From Euglena gracilis (Eukaryota; Euglenida; Euglenophyceae; Euglenales): a stretch of DNA of 64,000 bases. Below, one piece after another: positions 22,100 through 32,396 of this stretch. Below the pieces are notes generated by a model, which ran no database searches, was not told the DNA's origin, and worked only from the letters and a program-made list of their open reading frames with translations. The stretch is taken from positions 17,554,595 through 17,618,594 of the forward strand of contig CP154957.1 in NCBI GenBank assembly GCA_039621445.1, given 5' to 3'. Made by a program: the position numbers and the translations under genes. The number at the start of each line of letters is the position of its first letter. The stretch's first letter is position 1.

Positions 22100-23780
22100 T
22101 GAACATTTTTTGGGGGGGGAAACGCCAACACATCAAAAAATGGGCAATATGGTCAAAAGTTAGCAAAAGAGGTGTTTTTGCGCATTTTCTGCTATTTTTG
22201 GCACCTGTCAAAGAGGGGGGGGTGGGGGGTCCGGACCCCCCTCCCAACATCTAGGGGGGGGGGTGGTCCGGACCACCCCCTACCACCTTACCCCCCCCAG
22301 GGGGGGGGGAGTGGTCGGGACCCCCCCCCTACCACCTACCTCAATACCGAAGGGCTTCCCATCCAACCCTGGGGTCCCAGGACCCCAGCCCCGAAAGCCC
22401 ATCCCTCCGGGGGGGGGGGTCACCACACAAACCGGGCAAGAAGCGAAGTTAGCGTTGGCCAAAAACAGACAAGAAGCCTTAATGTGACTGGGGGGAGACG
22501 GGACACGGGTTTTAAATGAATCTATGGTCACGTCTTTGCGCACATTTGTCCTTTGCATAGTTGTCAAAGTAGCCCTTCCATTTGTTCACATGCGGAAGCG
22601 TGGCAAGAGAATGATCCACGACACACTGTTGCTCACCGTCCCCCCAATGGTTGGTGTTCCAGTTTTCGAGAGACCCAAAATAGATTTCTTAGTGGGACAC
22701 TCCACCATAATTGGGCAAGTTTTTCTGGATGGGTTTTCCATTTTTTCTTCTATTCTTTTATTTTAACAATGTTTTTTTTAACCCGTTAATGTGACCCCCC
22801 TCCCCCCTTATTTGGCCGCCCTCCGGGCGGCCCGGACCCCCCCCTTCCGGCCAATTAGGGGGGGGGCAATTAGGGGGGGTTACCCCTAACCCCCCCCTAA
22901 TTGGCCACCTGGACCCTGTCCTTCACAGTCGCGAACCCCCGTAACACACCCGAATAAGGGCATTTTCCCTTGAAATGAGCAACCCCCCCCCCTAATTGGC
23001 CACCTGGGCTCTGGACAAATAGGGGGGGGGGGTCACGTTATTTGCTAATGAAAGAACATGCTGAGCACAAAAGAAAATGAAAAGCTGAAATGCGAGTTTG
23101 GCTGCCTGAACCCCCCCACCTGTAAGAAACCCACCCCCCTCTGTAAGAAACCCCCACCTATAAGAAACCCTTTGGGGATTTTTGGACCGACACCCACCTA
23201 TAAGGAACCCCCACCTACAACCCCTGGGGAGCTTTGAACCAAACCACCTATAAGAAACCCCCCATTTTCTTTGGCGCCAAAGGCGCCGAAGGAAATTTTT
23301 GACTGTTTTTGGCCACTTTTGGCCTTTTGTCGGCTCAAAATCTTTTCGGACATTGAAACCCACCTGTAAGAAGCCCCCACCTACAAGCAGGGCGGTCCTT
23401 AAGCAAATAAATAAATAAAAAACTCCGCTGTCCCAGCACACTTAGTGAAAAAAAAAATAGAGGAAAATGGGCAAGAAATTTTGGCATTTTTCAGCTAGAA
23501 CAGGTCGACATCAGGGAAAAAATTGATTCCTGGCACCCTTGGACCATCGTCCATCCACCAAAATCATCAAAAACTGTGTTTTTCGACTGTTAAATTTTTG
23601 CCCCCGCTCGAGTCCCAGTCTGGCCCTTGGCCGACCCTTTGGCCGAAAGGGGGGGGGGGGGCGGTCCTTAAGGAAATAAAAAAAAACTTTCCTGTCCCTT
23701 AAGGACCGCCCTGCCTACAAGAAACGCCTCGGGCCATTTTTTGGTAACCCACCTATAAGAAACGGGTTTCTTGTAGTTGG
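22100..23780. repeat. C/G-tract cassettes and CCTATAAGAAACC repeats
   Basis: 22230-22330 and 22795-23035 hold cassettes of C7-C9 followed by TAATTGGCCACC or its complement. From 23105 to 23770 the word CACCTATAAGAAACCC (variants CTGTAAG, CTATAAGG, CTACAAG) recurs about ten times in both long and short spacings. 23269-23291 is a GGCGCC hairpin also found, inverted, at 35.8, 61.0 and 63.4 kb. No gene was found. Confidence 0.75.
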
Positions 23781-25500
23781 GGGGGTTTAAGCCCCTCCTT
23801 GGGGTCTGGCCCCTCCACCCCCCCAGGGGGTCTTCCAAGTTGAAAATAAGCCTCCTAACCGCAAAAAAAATGATCTAAAATATCCAAAAATGGTGCAATT
23901 TTATGAGTTTATTTCATTTTTTGCGGAAGGAAGTTTTTTGGAAGAAAGGGCCCGGGCCTTGCAAAAAATGATTGAAAATATGCATTCAAAAATTTTTCGT
24001 GCAAAACCTCGTGGCCATTTTTTTTGGCGGGCAGGGGAGTCTGACCATCCCCGGATCCAAAATATGGTTTGGGTGTTTCATAACGAGAATATCCAATGAA
24101 ACTTCCCTTTTGTTTTTTTGATGTTTTTTTGTCGCTTTTTGAAAAGGAAAAAAAACATCAAGTCTGACTCTATCCACTCAGGCGGGAATGCGTAAAAAAA
24201 AAAGAAATAAATGCAAAAAATAAAAAAATGCAACAAAAAAAATGCAAAATGCACAAAAATGAACAAAAAACCCGCAAAAGGAGATACGATGCGAATTCCC
24301 CCTGTTTTTTCAAAAAAATGTGCACATGGCACATCCCACAGCCCGTCCCTGTCCAAGGGGTATTTGAGCACCCATCCCCCGACGTTCCTAAAAACGAACT
24401 TGGCCACTTTGGAAATCTTTGCCAATTCCATTATGGGGGGCCTATGGGATGAGAGGACCCTCACTGAGCAACGGTGTGTTTTGGACACCGAAGCAAGGTG
24501 CAGCATGGAATGCAGAACAAGAATGGGGACACGCTGTCTCCCCACTTCCAGGAATTTCAGTTGTGTGTGTGTGAAGCCAATGCAAAACCACCAACACACG
24601 GACACACACACACCAACCCTTGAAAATCCTCGTGCGCTTTCCCCGAACCGCACTCAACTTTTTTTTGAGACCCCAACGGGGGAGCTACTGCGACGACGAC
24701 GGTCATCTGCTCTCCCCCCCCTCCAACCAGCCCAGCACGGACCTCCCCTTGAGGGGAGATCCCCCTCAAAAATCGGGTTGTCAAAGGGCATTTCCAAAAA
24801 TTGTCCGGCGCTTCGCACCGAAACCCATATACCCCCCCCCCAGCCCGGAGGGAGTCTTCCAAATTGAAATAGATGCCTGCCGTCAAGCATCACATGAAGG
24901 TTTGCCTCAACACATACATAGAGAGCATTTCCCTTCCAAAGAGCATGGTTCACTGTGTATTTGACAAACAGCGGGGTCAGCACAGCCCACCCCCCCCCCC
25001 TCAAAACCCCTCGGCACGGTGACCTCCCCCGACGCCCGCCCGACCTCGTCGGCACGGCATGTTGATTGCGATTTTTTCCCCTGAAGATGCTGGCCAACCA
25101 AAAAACACCAAAATTTCGCACATTTTCAGGAGAATTTGCTACTATTCAACCCTAGAATGTGAGTGTGGGTTGAAAAAAAAATGTGGTTTTGGGCATGCGT
25201 TCCGTCTTGCTACAGAGCAAATCTGTCACAAACTCGTATTCTTTGTGCTTCGTTTTTCTTGTTGGCGAAACAGCATGGCCAAGAGGAGGAAGAGCATATG
25301 TGCATGCACCACCGCTGCAATGGTGGGAAAGAATGCAAAAGAAACTGAACATTGGAGGGGAAGAATGCGTTGAGAGAAAATGCAATAAAACAGAATAAAT
25401 TGTGTGCTGGGCAAGTAAAATGCATAAGTTTGTTGGTGACCTTTGGCGACCGTGGGCCGACCTAAGGTCGGCCCGCTGCCCCCCCCCCCCCCGGCCAGAT
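23781..25500 (-). other. Mostly non-coding; two exon-like segments
   Basis: AT-rich for the most part. Two GC-rich minus-strand segments read as protein: about 24770-24670 (EVRAGLVGGGGEQMTVVV) and about 25060-25000 (ADEVGRASGEVTVPRGFE). They are on the strand and side expected for 5' exons of the histidine kinase gene, but I cannot join them to it or name a domain. Splice sites are unresolved. Confidence 0.25.
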
Positions 25501-25504
25501 CCGG

Positions 25505-25640
25505 GAGCCGGTCATGATGGCCATCATGGGTCATGATGCGCATCATGGGCCATAATGGGCATTATGGGTCATGATGGCCATCATGGGCCATGATGGGCAT
25601 CATGGGTCATGATAGGCATAATTGTCGTCATGGGTCATGA
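25505..25640. repeat. CATGATGGCCATCATGGG array, second locus
   Basis: About seven units built on TCATGA and GATGGCCATC, closely related to the array at 20841-21028. It is directly followed by an old family-H copy, as the other array sits inside one. Confidence 0.85.
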
Positions 25641-26030
25641 TGGACTGGGAAAGTCAAAAAAAACCGCACATTTTCGGCTCGAGAACAATTTTTCCAGGTC
25701 CGGGAGGCCAAAAAGCATGGGTTTGGGCAAAAAAATTTTCCGATATTTTTCGACTTTTTTTGGCCGAAAAATGGTGAAAAAGTCCACCAGTGGAAAAAGT
25801 GTACAAAATGGCCAAAATCGGCCGAAAAACGGCCGTATCTCAGGCTACGCGAACAGTTGCGGGGAAATCAAGATGCCAAGGGCTTCAAATTAGGCCTCCG
25901 GACATTTCCTTTCATTTTGCTTCATTTTGGAGACATTTTGAAAATCGACATTTTTTCTTGGGAACCGGCAGATTATCACCATGATCCCGGCCATACATCT
26001 CTTTAAGGACCCGGGGGGGGGGGGGGTTGC
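25641..26030. repeat. Diverged family H copy without hairpin
   Basis: Recognisable words include GGTCCGGGAGGCCAAAAA, TGGAAAAAGTGTACAAAATGG, GGACATTTCCTTT, GATTATCACCATGATCCCGG and a G-tract, but with many substitutions. It is an older copy of the type II unit. Confidence 0.8.
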
Positions 26031-26434
26031 TGGGATAGGGCTAGAAATTTGGGCCGGCTAGAAATTTGGGCTGGCTAGCCCGCCCCCCCCCCCCCGGGGG
26101 GCTGGACCCCGGCTGGACCCGAACCGGAGTGAGCTGGACTGAAATCGGAAAAATGCCCAAAAATGACCTGCAAAACACAGTTTTGAAAAAAATGATGCAT
26201 CTAAAACACCCCCAAAATCCCCCAAAACCCCCCCCAAACACCCATTTTTGCCACTTTGGAACACCGTTTTTCCAAAAAAATTGGCGCTTTGCGCCGATAA
26301 ATTTTGGGGTGGACCCCAAAAAGGGACTGGCTACCTAGGCCTCGCCGCCCCCCCCCCTGGGGGGAGGGCGCTGCTGCGGCTGTGCTGAGCCCACCCCCCC
26401 CCCCCGGGGGGTTCGCAAAATCTTAGAGAGATGT

Positions 26435-27711
26435 ATGATCCCGGCCACGGCAAGAATTGAGAAAGCCGCAGACTTGGTCACGTCGGTGACAGACCCCCAG
26501 CTCGCTCACCACCTCCTCCGGTCCTGCTTGGATGGTTGTAAGGTCAACCACCTCTTGCGAGCATCCGATTCCTACGAGGCCCAGGAGGAGGTAACCCGTT
26601 GTGGGAAAACTATCCTTGGCGCCTTCGACGACATCCTCGGTCAGGCGCTCAGCACAGAACAACGGCAGCAAGCAGCGCTCCCCCTCTCCAACGGAGGTTG
26701 CGGGCTACGCATCCCGGCGGCATGCCAGGCCGCCGCTCGCACCGCGGCCTGTGCCAATACTACACCCATGGACACAAAGAAGTTGCGTGCCCCACATACG
26801 CAGCAGCCCCAGCCGGACGAGTTTGCCAGCAGCCCGCCAATGACCTCTGCTCATTGCTAGGCGCCCAGCACCCCGAGAGCCAACGGCTGCTTGTCACCGC
26901 GTCCTTCGCCGCTGCCTCCGGCAACGACACCTCGCAACGATGGTGGCAGTCCCAGCTGTCCCGCACCACGGTGGATGGCCTCCTGAACCGAATCCCACCG
27001 AGAGACCAGGCCCGCCTGATGGAGCAGGCACATGGCATCGGTCACGGTTGGATGGCTGCGGCACCCCACGATGCCCTCCACACCACAGTCGACGCGGCTG
27101 ACTACCGCCTTGGGCTGAAGTAGTGGCTGGGATTACCCCTGGCAGACACCACCGGGACCTGCGCGGGCTGCCAGAATGCCACAGACGTACACGGTGACCA
27201 CGAGATGTGTTGCATCCGGAACAACTTCGCCAATAGACACAATGCCGTCCAGGACGCTCTGTTCAACCTTCTGTCCACAAACGGCCAAAGTGTGCAACGC
27301 GAAGTCCCGGTGCCCAACCAACCGGACACCTCACTACGACCAGCCGACCTGTTGCTCGCCACGTGGCAGGACGACAAGCCAACAGCCGTTGACATCACCG
27401 TCGCACACGGACGGCAAGCATCCAGGGAACGCTGGAGGACCTTTCTCAAACGACGGGAACAGGCCAAACACACCAAGTATGACGTCCCCTGCCGCAACAG
27501 CGGCTGGTCGTTCGCCACGCTGGCAATGGGCACCTGGGGAGGACTGGGCCCCGAAAGCGCCAAGCTGCTCTCCAGGATGATAAAACGAACCACCGCTTGG
27601 GATCAAGGCGACGTACGCTCTACACGTCAAGCCGAGAGCTACCAGCTGCTGGCGCTGGCTCTTTTCCGCCAAGTGGTGCAGATGCTGCGGCCCAAGCACT
27701 TCCTTCGCTGA
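26435..27711 (+). pseudogene. 5'-truncated non-LTR retrotransposon with restriction-like endonuclease
   Basis: The first part (26435 to about 26750) resembles the end of a reverse transcriptase, with QQAALPLSNGGCGLRIPAA. The rest continues in another frame through HGIGHGWMAAAP, a zinc-binding stretch (CAGCQNATDVHGDHEMCC, then RHNAV) and a PD-(D/E)XK-like endonuclease segment (RPADLLLATW followed by AVDITVAHG). Elements of this kind cut DNA with that nuclease and copy themselves in by target-primed reverse transcription. This copy is dead: the palm and fingers are missing 5', the frame shifts near 26750, and a TAG stop interrupts at 27121-27123. The final stop is at 27709-27711. 26041-26430 upstream is C/G-tract sequence, and 27712-28080 may be its 3' UTR. 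Confidence 0.7.
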
Positions 27712-28084
27712 GCCCCACGGGTAACGTCAACACCGACATGACACTCCCCATCCACCGCCACCACCTCTCAAAGACCAGCCAATGCACGTCCCAAAGCCGC
27801 AGGCAGGCGGCCGAAGAAGCCGCCTCAACGGTGCGCACCAGCGCCACCCGCAGCACAGCAGAGACCACGCCACTCACCCGGTCCCGCACACCGAGGGCCC
27901 AGGTCCATACTTGACCAATTGAGGCCACCCCTAACCGCCTCACCCCCGCGCACCATGGGCCCGACCCCTCTAGCATCTGACCACTGAGCTGACCATCCAT
28001 GGGGTTCCCCCATCTGTACATAGCCTCCCTCCCCCTGAACGCAAATCCAGTAGGCTGTGCCACTAGTCGGTGGATTCGGTTCGC

Positions 28085-28230
28085 CCCATGGTCCCGGCCC
28101 CGTTCCCGATTTTTTTTCTTCAGTGACGAGCGACTGGATTTCTAGTTTTCGAATCACCTGGGTTTGACCCCAACTCCCCGCCAGGCCCGAGTTATTCACG
28201 CGTGAAGGGCTCCAAACTGGGTCGAACCGA
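28085..28230 (+). repeat. Solo fragment of family H type II
   Basis: Contains GGTCCCGGCCCCGTTCCCG, a T-run, CAGTGACGAGCGACTGG (a decayed form of the CAGTCGC-GA-GCGACTG hairpin), CAACTCCCCGCCAGGCCCG and GGGCTCCAAACTGGGT. It matches 32,130-32,290 (inverted) and 33,425-33,570. Confidence 0.85.
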
Positions 28231-28749
28231 ATCCTGGCGCTGCCTACTGGATTTGAAGTGTACGGGGGAAAGGCTATGCACAGATGGGGGGACCCCATGG
28301 ATAAGGTAGTGTGAAACATCTGGTTCCGATGGAACCCGGAAGGGCGCAGGGCGGCTGTCGGCTTAGAGTAGTGAAGGTGGAGAAGGCAGGGAGGGAAGAA
28401 ACAGGGCAGGAACGAGCAATGTCGCGGACAGAAGGCTGCAGGTGTGGTGGAGAAGGAAGGACGGGGGAATGGTGCGGAATACTGGGGGAGAGGGCCTGGG
28501 GACCGGGGAGCTAAGAGGGCAGATGGCATACAAAAGGGGCGGGGACAGCCCGTGTGGCCCTGTTCAAGAAGGCAGCGGTTCCGGTATTGATGCCCGAGCT
28601 CCTTCGTGGGGGGCACAGGGCGCCGAGGGGGGGGGGCGGCGGGGGCCTCGCGAGCGTCCGGATCTCAGTCGAGGGTCACCGCGTTGTGGACGGGCGCCGC
28701 CTGCTTCAGCCATCGTCCCCCCATGAAAAAAAACTAATACATTTGTTTG

Positions 28750-28937
28750 TTAGCTTTTTTGTCTTATAGTGCTTTGAACTTCTAGTTGCCGGGCCACTCC
28801 GGAGAACAGTGCCAAAGAGAGGCCCTGCTGCAGCTCGTCCAGGAACATGCTCCGCGCCCCGCCCGAGGCCGTGGCCCCAAGGTGACGCCGGAGCCCATCC
28901 CACACCGTCTGGCTGTCTCCACCGAAGCACCCCCAGA
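28750..28937 (-). CDS. Orphan exon, product unknown
   Basis: After a good acceptor (CCTACCCAG) the minus strand reads WGCFGGDSQTVWDGLRRHL, then RSMFLDELQQGLSLALFSG, with strongly G/C third positions, and runs on to a TAA at 28750-28752. It may be a terminal exon, or it may stop earlier at a GT donor (GGA|GTGG). A second island at about 28725-28670 contains RWLKQAAPVHNA. No domain is recognised. It could belong to the 5' part of the histidine kinase gene, given the strand, but that is speculation. Confidence 0.35.
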
Positions 28938-28939
28938 CT

Positions 28940-29148
28940 GGGTAGGATTGCCCCCCCCGGATAACGTGACCCCCCCCCTATATGGCACCCCCTGGGAGCG
29001 TTTTGACCCCCCTGGCGACTGTTAGGGGGGGTGACAATTAGGGGGGGGGGGGTTACTCAATTCACCCCACATTTCCATGGGTCCATGGGTAACCCCCCCC
29101 CTAATTGTCGCCCCCCCAAGGGGGGGGGCGACTATTAGGGGGGGGGTC
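28940..29148. repeat. C/G-tract cassettes
   Basis: Repeated C7-C9 or G7-G12 runs are separated by TAATTGTC, ATTAGG and GTTACTC. They are similar to those at 22.8-23.0 kb and directly abut the first forward family-H hairpin. Confidence 0.8.
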
Positions 29149-29183
29149 GCTGAGCTCTTATCTCTTTAGAGTAAGAGCGAAGC
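29149..29183 (+). repeat. Family H hairpin cassette (CTC/GAG form)
   Basis: Same sequence as the other CTC/GAG copies. It lacks the competing upstream arm and is preceded by C/G-tract cassettes. Confidence 0.9.
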
Positions 29184-29588
29184 TTACCACCCCGGCGACG
29201 GGGGGGTCGGACCCCCCCCCCCCCCCCCCGTCCCCGCCCCCCCCCCCCGCCCCCCCCCCGCCCCCCCCTGGGTAGGTCGGGACACCCGAGGATTATCGAT
29301 GTGATTGGATTTCCGGGCCCCCAAAATGAATAGCCTATAGGTTAGGAGAGGTTCCCTAGTTTCTCCAGAGCCCTTCGGTTACCCGTAACTCCCCGCCAGT
29401 CCGGAGATATGGCCCGAGCAAAAAAGTTGTCTACCGTTTTTTTTTCCGGGGAAATTGCAGGGTCATTTTGGGGTCAAAAAATCGAAAATTTCAAAATATC
29501 TCGAAAACGCCGCGGAGTTGAGAAAAAGTGAAGAGGACGTCGTTCCACAACTTTGGGACGCCCGATCGATCGGTATGCGCGGTTTGGG

Positions 29589-29720
29589 CCAACTCCCCGC
29601 CTAGCCCGAGATACGGCCGTTTTGTGGTTTTGGGCCAGTTTGGCCAGTTTTGGCCGTTTCGGGCCCGTTCGGGGCCCGAAACCGTAAATTGCCCATATCT
29701 CGGGCTAGACGGGGAGTTGG
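29589..29720. repeat. Long inverted repeat, about 30-bp arms
   Basis: CCAACTCCCCGCCTAGCCCG and the next bases (29589-29619) face a near-exact reverse complement at 29691-29720. The same arrangement recurs at 29979-30099, 57293-57423 and 57681-57807. One arm alone is the most frequent word of family H. Confidence 0.85.
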
Positions 29721-30897
29721 AACCCAAACCACGGGGTCAATCATGAGGTTTAGGGGGGGGTTTTGACCGTTTTTTGGGGTTCCCGGGGTCTGGTTGCGCC
29801 ATTTTGGGCCAGTTTTGGGTGTTCGGGGACCCCTGCGGGGGTTCGAGGGCGGCTGGGCTGGGGTCCAAAAATCGAAAAATTCAAAATATCTCGAAAACGC
29901 TGCGGAGTTGAGGAAAAGTGACGGCGACCTCATTTAACGACCTTGGAACGCCCGATCGATCGGTATGCGCGGTTTGGGCCAACTCCTCGCCTAGCCCGAG
30001 ATACGGCCGTTTTGGGGTTTTGGGCCAGTTTGGCCAGTTCTGGCCATTTCGGGGCCGAAACCGTAAATTGGCCGTATCTCGGGCTAGACGGGGAGTTGGA
30101 ACCCAAACCAGGGGGTCAAACATTAGGTTTAGGGGGGGGTTTTGACCGTTTTTTGGGGTTCCCGGGGTCTGGTTGCGCGATTTTGGGCCAGTTTTGGGTA
30201 TTCGGGGACCCCTGCAGGCACCGTGAGGGCAGATGGGCGAGGGGGGGTTGGTTGGGTGGCAGGTCGGGACCCAAAATTTTGAAAATTTCTTTTTTGCCCA
30301 AAAACACTTTTTTCACTTCAGAACATCAAAAAAAGTGTTTTTGACGAAATGCCCCCCCCCCCCCCCCCTGGCTGGGGCCCGCCCCCTGGCCGGTGGACTT
30401 AGCCATTTTTGGGTCAAAAAGTCGAAAAAATTCGAAAAAAAATTTTTTGCCCAAAACCATGATTTTTGACCTCCCGGACCCGAAAAAAGTGTTTTCGAGC
30501 CAAAAATGAGCGTTTTTCGACCCGCCAGCGCCCCGTTTTGGGCCACCAACCCATTGATTTTGGGTCAAAACCGGTCAAAAAAGTCGAAAAAAATCGAAAA
30601 AATTTTTTTTGCGTAAAACCATGTTTTTTGGCCTCCCGGACCCGGAAAAACTGTTTTTGAGCCGAAAATGAGCGTTTTGCGACCCGCCAGCGCCCCGTTT
30701 TGGGCCACCAACCCATGACTTTGGGTCAAAACCGGTCAAAAAAGTCGAAAAAAATCGAAAAAAATTTTTGGCCCCAAAACGATGTTTTTTGGCCTCCCTG
30801 ACCCAGAAAAACTGTTTTTGAGCCGAAAATGAGCGTTTTTCCCGGGCCGGGCCGGGGTGGTCTCCCAAAGAGCTCAGCTCTACGTCACACCCTGGTC

Positions 30898-30932
30898 GCT
30901 GAGCTCTTATCTCTTTAGAGTAAGAGCGAAGC
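30898..30932 (+). repeat. Family H hairpin cassette (CTC/GAG form)
   Basis: Has the competing upstream arm (30867-30877) and is followed by a C39 tract at 30936-30974. Confidence 0.9.
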
Positions 30933-30934
30933 TT

Positions 30935-30975
<41 letters not shown>

Positions 30976-32360
30976 CCCCGCCCCCCCCCCCTGAGTAGGC
31001 CCGGGCCCCCGCGGATTATCGATGTGACCTGATTTCCGGACCCGAAAAGTTAATAGCCTATAGGTTAGGAGAGGGTCCCTAGTTTGTCCAGAGCCCGCAT
31101 TTTGCCCGCAACTCCCCGCCGGTCCGGAGATCTGGCCCGAGCAAAAAAGTTGTCTACCGTTTTTTTTCCAAAGAAAGTTTGTTGGACCGGCCACAGGGGG
31201 TCATTTTTGGGGTCAAAAAATCGAAAAATTCAAAATATCTCGAAAACGCCGGGGAGTTGAGAAAAAGTAAAGAGTACCTCATTCCACAACTTTGGGACGC
31301 CCTATCCACCGGTATTCGCAGTTTGGGCCAACTCCCCGCCTGGCCCGAGATATGGCCGTTTTTCGGTCCAAATGGCCATTTTGTACACTTTTCCCACTGT
31401 CCGACTTAGCCGTTTTCGGGCCAAAAAGGCGAAAAAAATCAAAAAAAATTTTTTCGATTTTTTTCGACTTTTTCGACCCGATTTTGACCCAAAATCAATG
31501 GGTCGGCGGCCCAAAACGGGGCGCTGGCGGGTCGAAAAATGCTCGTTTTCGGCTCAAAAACAGTTTTTCTGGGTCCGGGAGGCCAAAAAACATCGTTTCG
31601 GGCAAAAAAAAATTTTTCCATTTTTTTCGACTTTTTTGGCCGAAAACGGCTAAGTCGAACAGAGGGAAAAGTGTACAAAATGGCCTGAAATGGCCAAATT
31701 GGCCAAAAAAACGCCTGTATCTCGGGCTGGGCGGGGAGTTGTGGGGAAACCATAATCCCAGTAGATAGAGCGTTCCAAGGGCTTCAATTTAGGTCTCTGG
31801 ACATTTCCTTTGATTTTGCACCATTTTCGAGAAATTTTGAAAACATCGATTTTTTGACCCCCCACCCCCCGAAAACGGCTAAGTCGAACAGAGGGAAAAG
31901 TGTACAAAACGGCCAGCTGCGCCGAAAACGGCCGTATCTCGGGCTAGGCGAGGAGTTGGGGGGAAATCAAAATACCGGTGGATGGGGCGTTCCAAGGGCT
32001 TCAAATTAGGTCTCCGGACATTTCCTTTGATTTGGCTTCATTTTGGAGATATTTTGAAAATTGACATTTTTTGGCAGTCCAAAGGGGGGGGGGCTCATCC
32101 AGGGGGGGCGGGTAAATCCTACCGAGTTTGGACCCCTTCGCGCGTGAATAACTCGGGCCTGGCGGGGAGTTGGGGGTCAAACCCAGGTGATTCGGAAACT
32201 AGGAATCCAGTCGCTCGCGACTGAAAAAAAAAATTCGGGGAAGGGGCCGTGATCATGGGGGTAATCCGTCGGTTCCCGAGGTGGCCCCGACCCGGGGGGG
32301 GGGGGGGGGGCGGGGGGGGAGGGGGGGGGGGGTCGAGGGGGGGGGTTTCGCCAGGGGTAA

Positions 32361-32396
32361 GCTTCGCTCTTACCCATAAAGGGATAAGAGCTCAGC
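32361..32396 (-). repeat. Family H hairpin cassette (CCC/GGG form), reverse
   Basis: The only reverse-strand copy of the CCC/GGG form. It is flanked by G-tracts on one side and C-tracts on the other, marking a junction between a reverse type II unit and a forward type I unit. Confidence 0.9.

Larger units (their letters stand above)
16814..22100. repeat. Family H block 1: direct array of about 1.2-kb units with terminal inversion
   Basis: The landmark ACCAGGGTGTGACGTAGAG recurs at 16814, 17820, 18989, 20306 and 21521 (spacings 1006, 1169, 1317 and 1215). Each unit carries one to three copies of a module of about 150-170 bp (words GCGCTGGCGGGTCG, GGGAGGCCAAAAAACATGG, GACCCGGTTTTGACCC), one or two modules with GGGGAGTTG and TTTTCGAGATATTTTGAAT, a G-tract, and the conserved hairpin in reverse orientation. 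After 21,540 the same modules continue in the opposite orientation, so the array is inverted at about 21.5 kb. Reading frames are not conserved between units. Function unknown. Confidence 0.9.

Noticed and set aside
16897-22250. Recurrent protein-like frames (KNFFSIFFDFFD, GRWRVEKRSFSAQK and similar) in family H
   Set aside because: The same DNA reads as open frames on both strands. Frames shift between copies at homopolymers, and translations are just modules rich in AAAATTTTT and TTTTTCGA.
29149-29183. Hammerhead ribozyme core (CUGA before the stem, GAA after it)
   Set aside because: The second half of the conserved CUGAUGA is missing and there is no matching cleavage site and stem arrangement. 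Only the tandem G-A part is shared.
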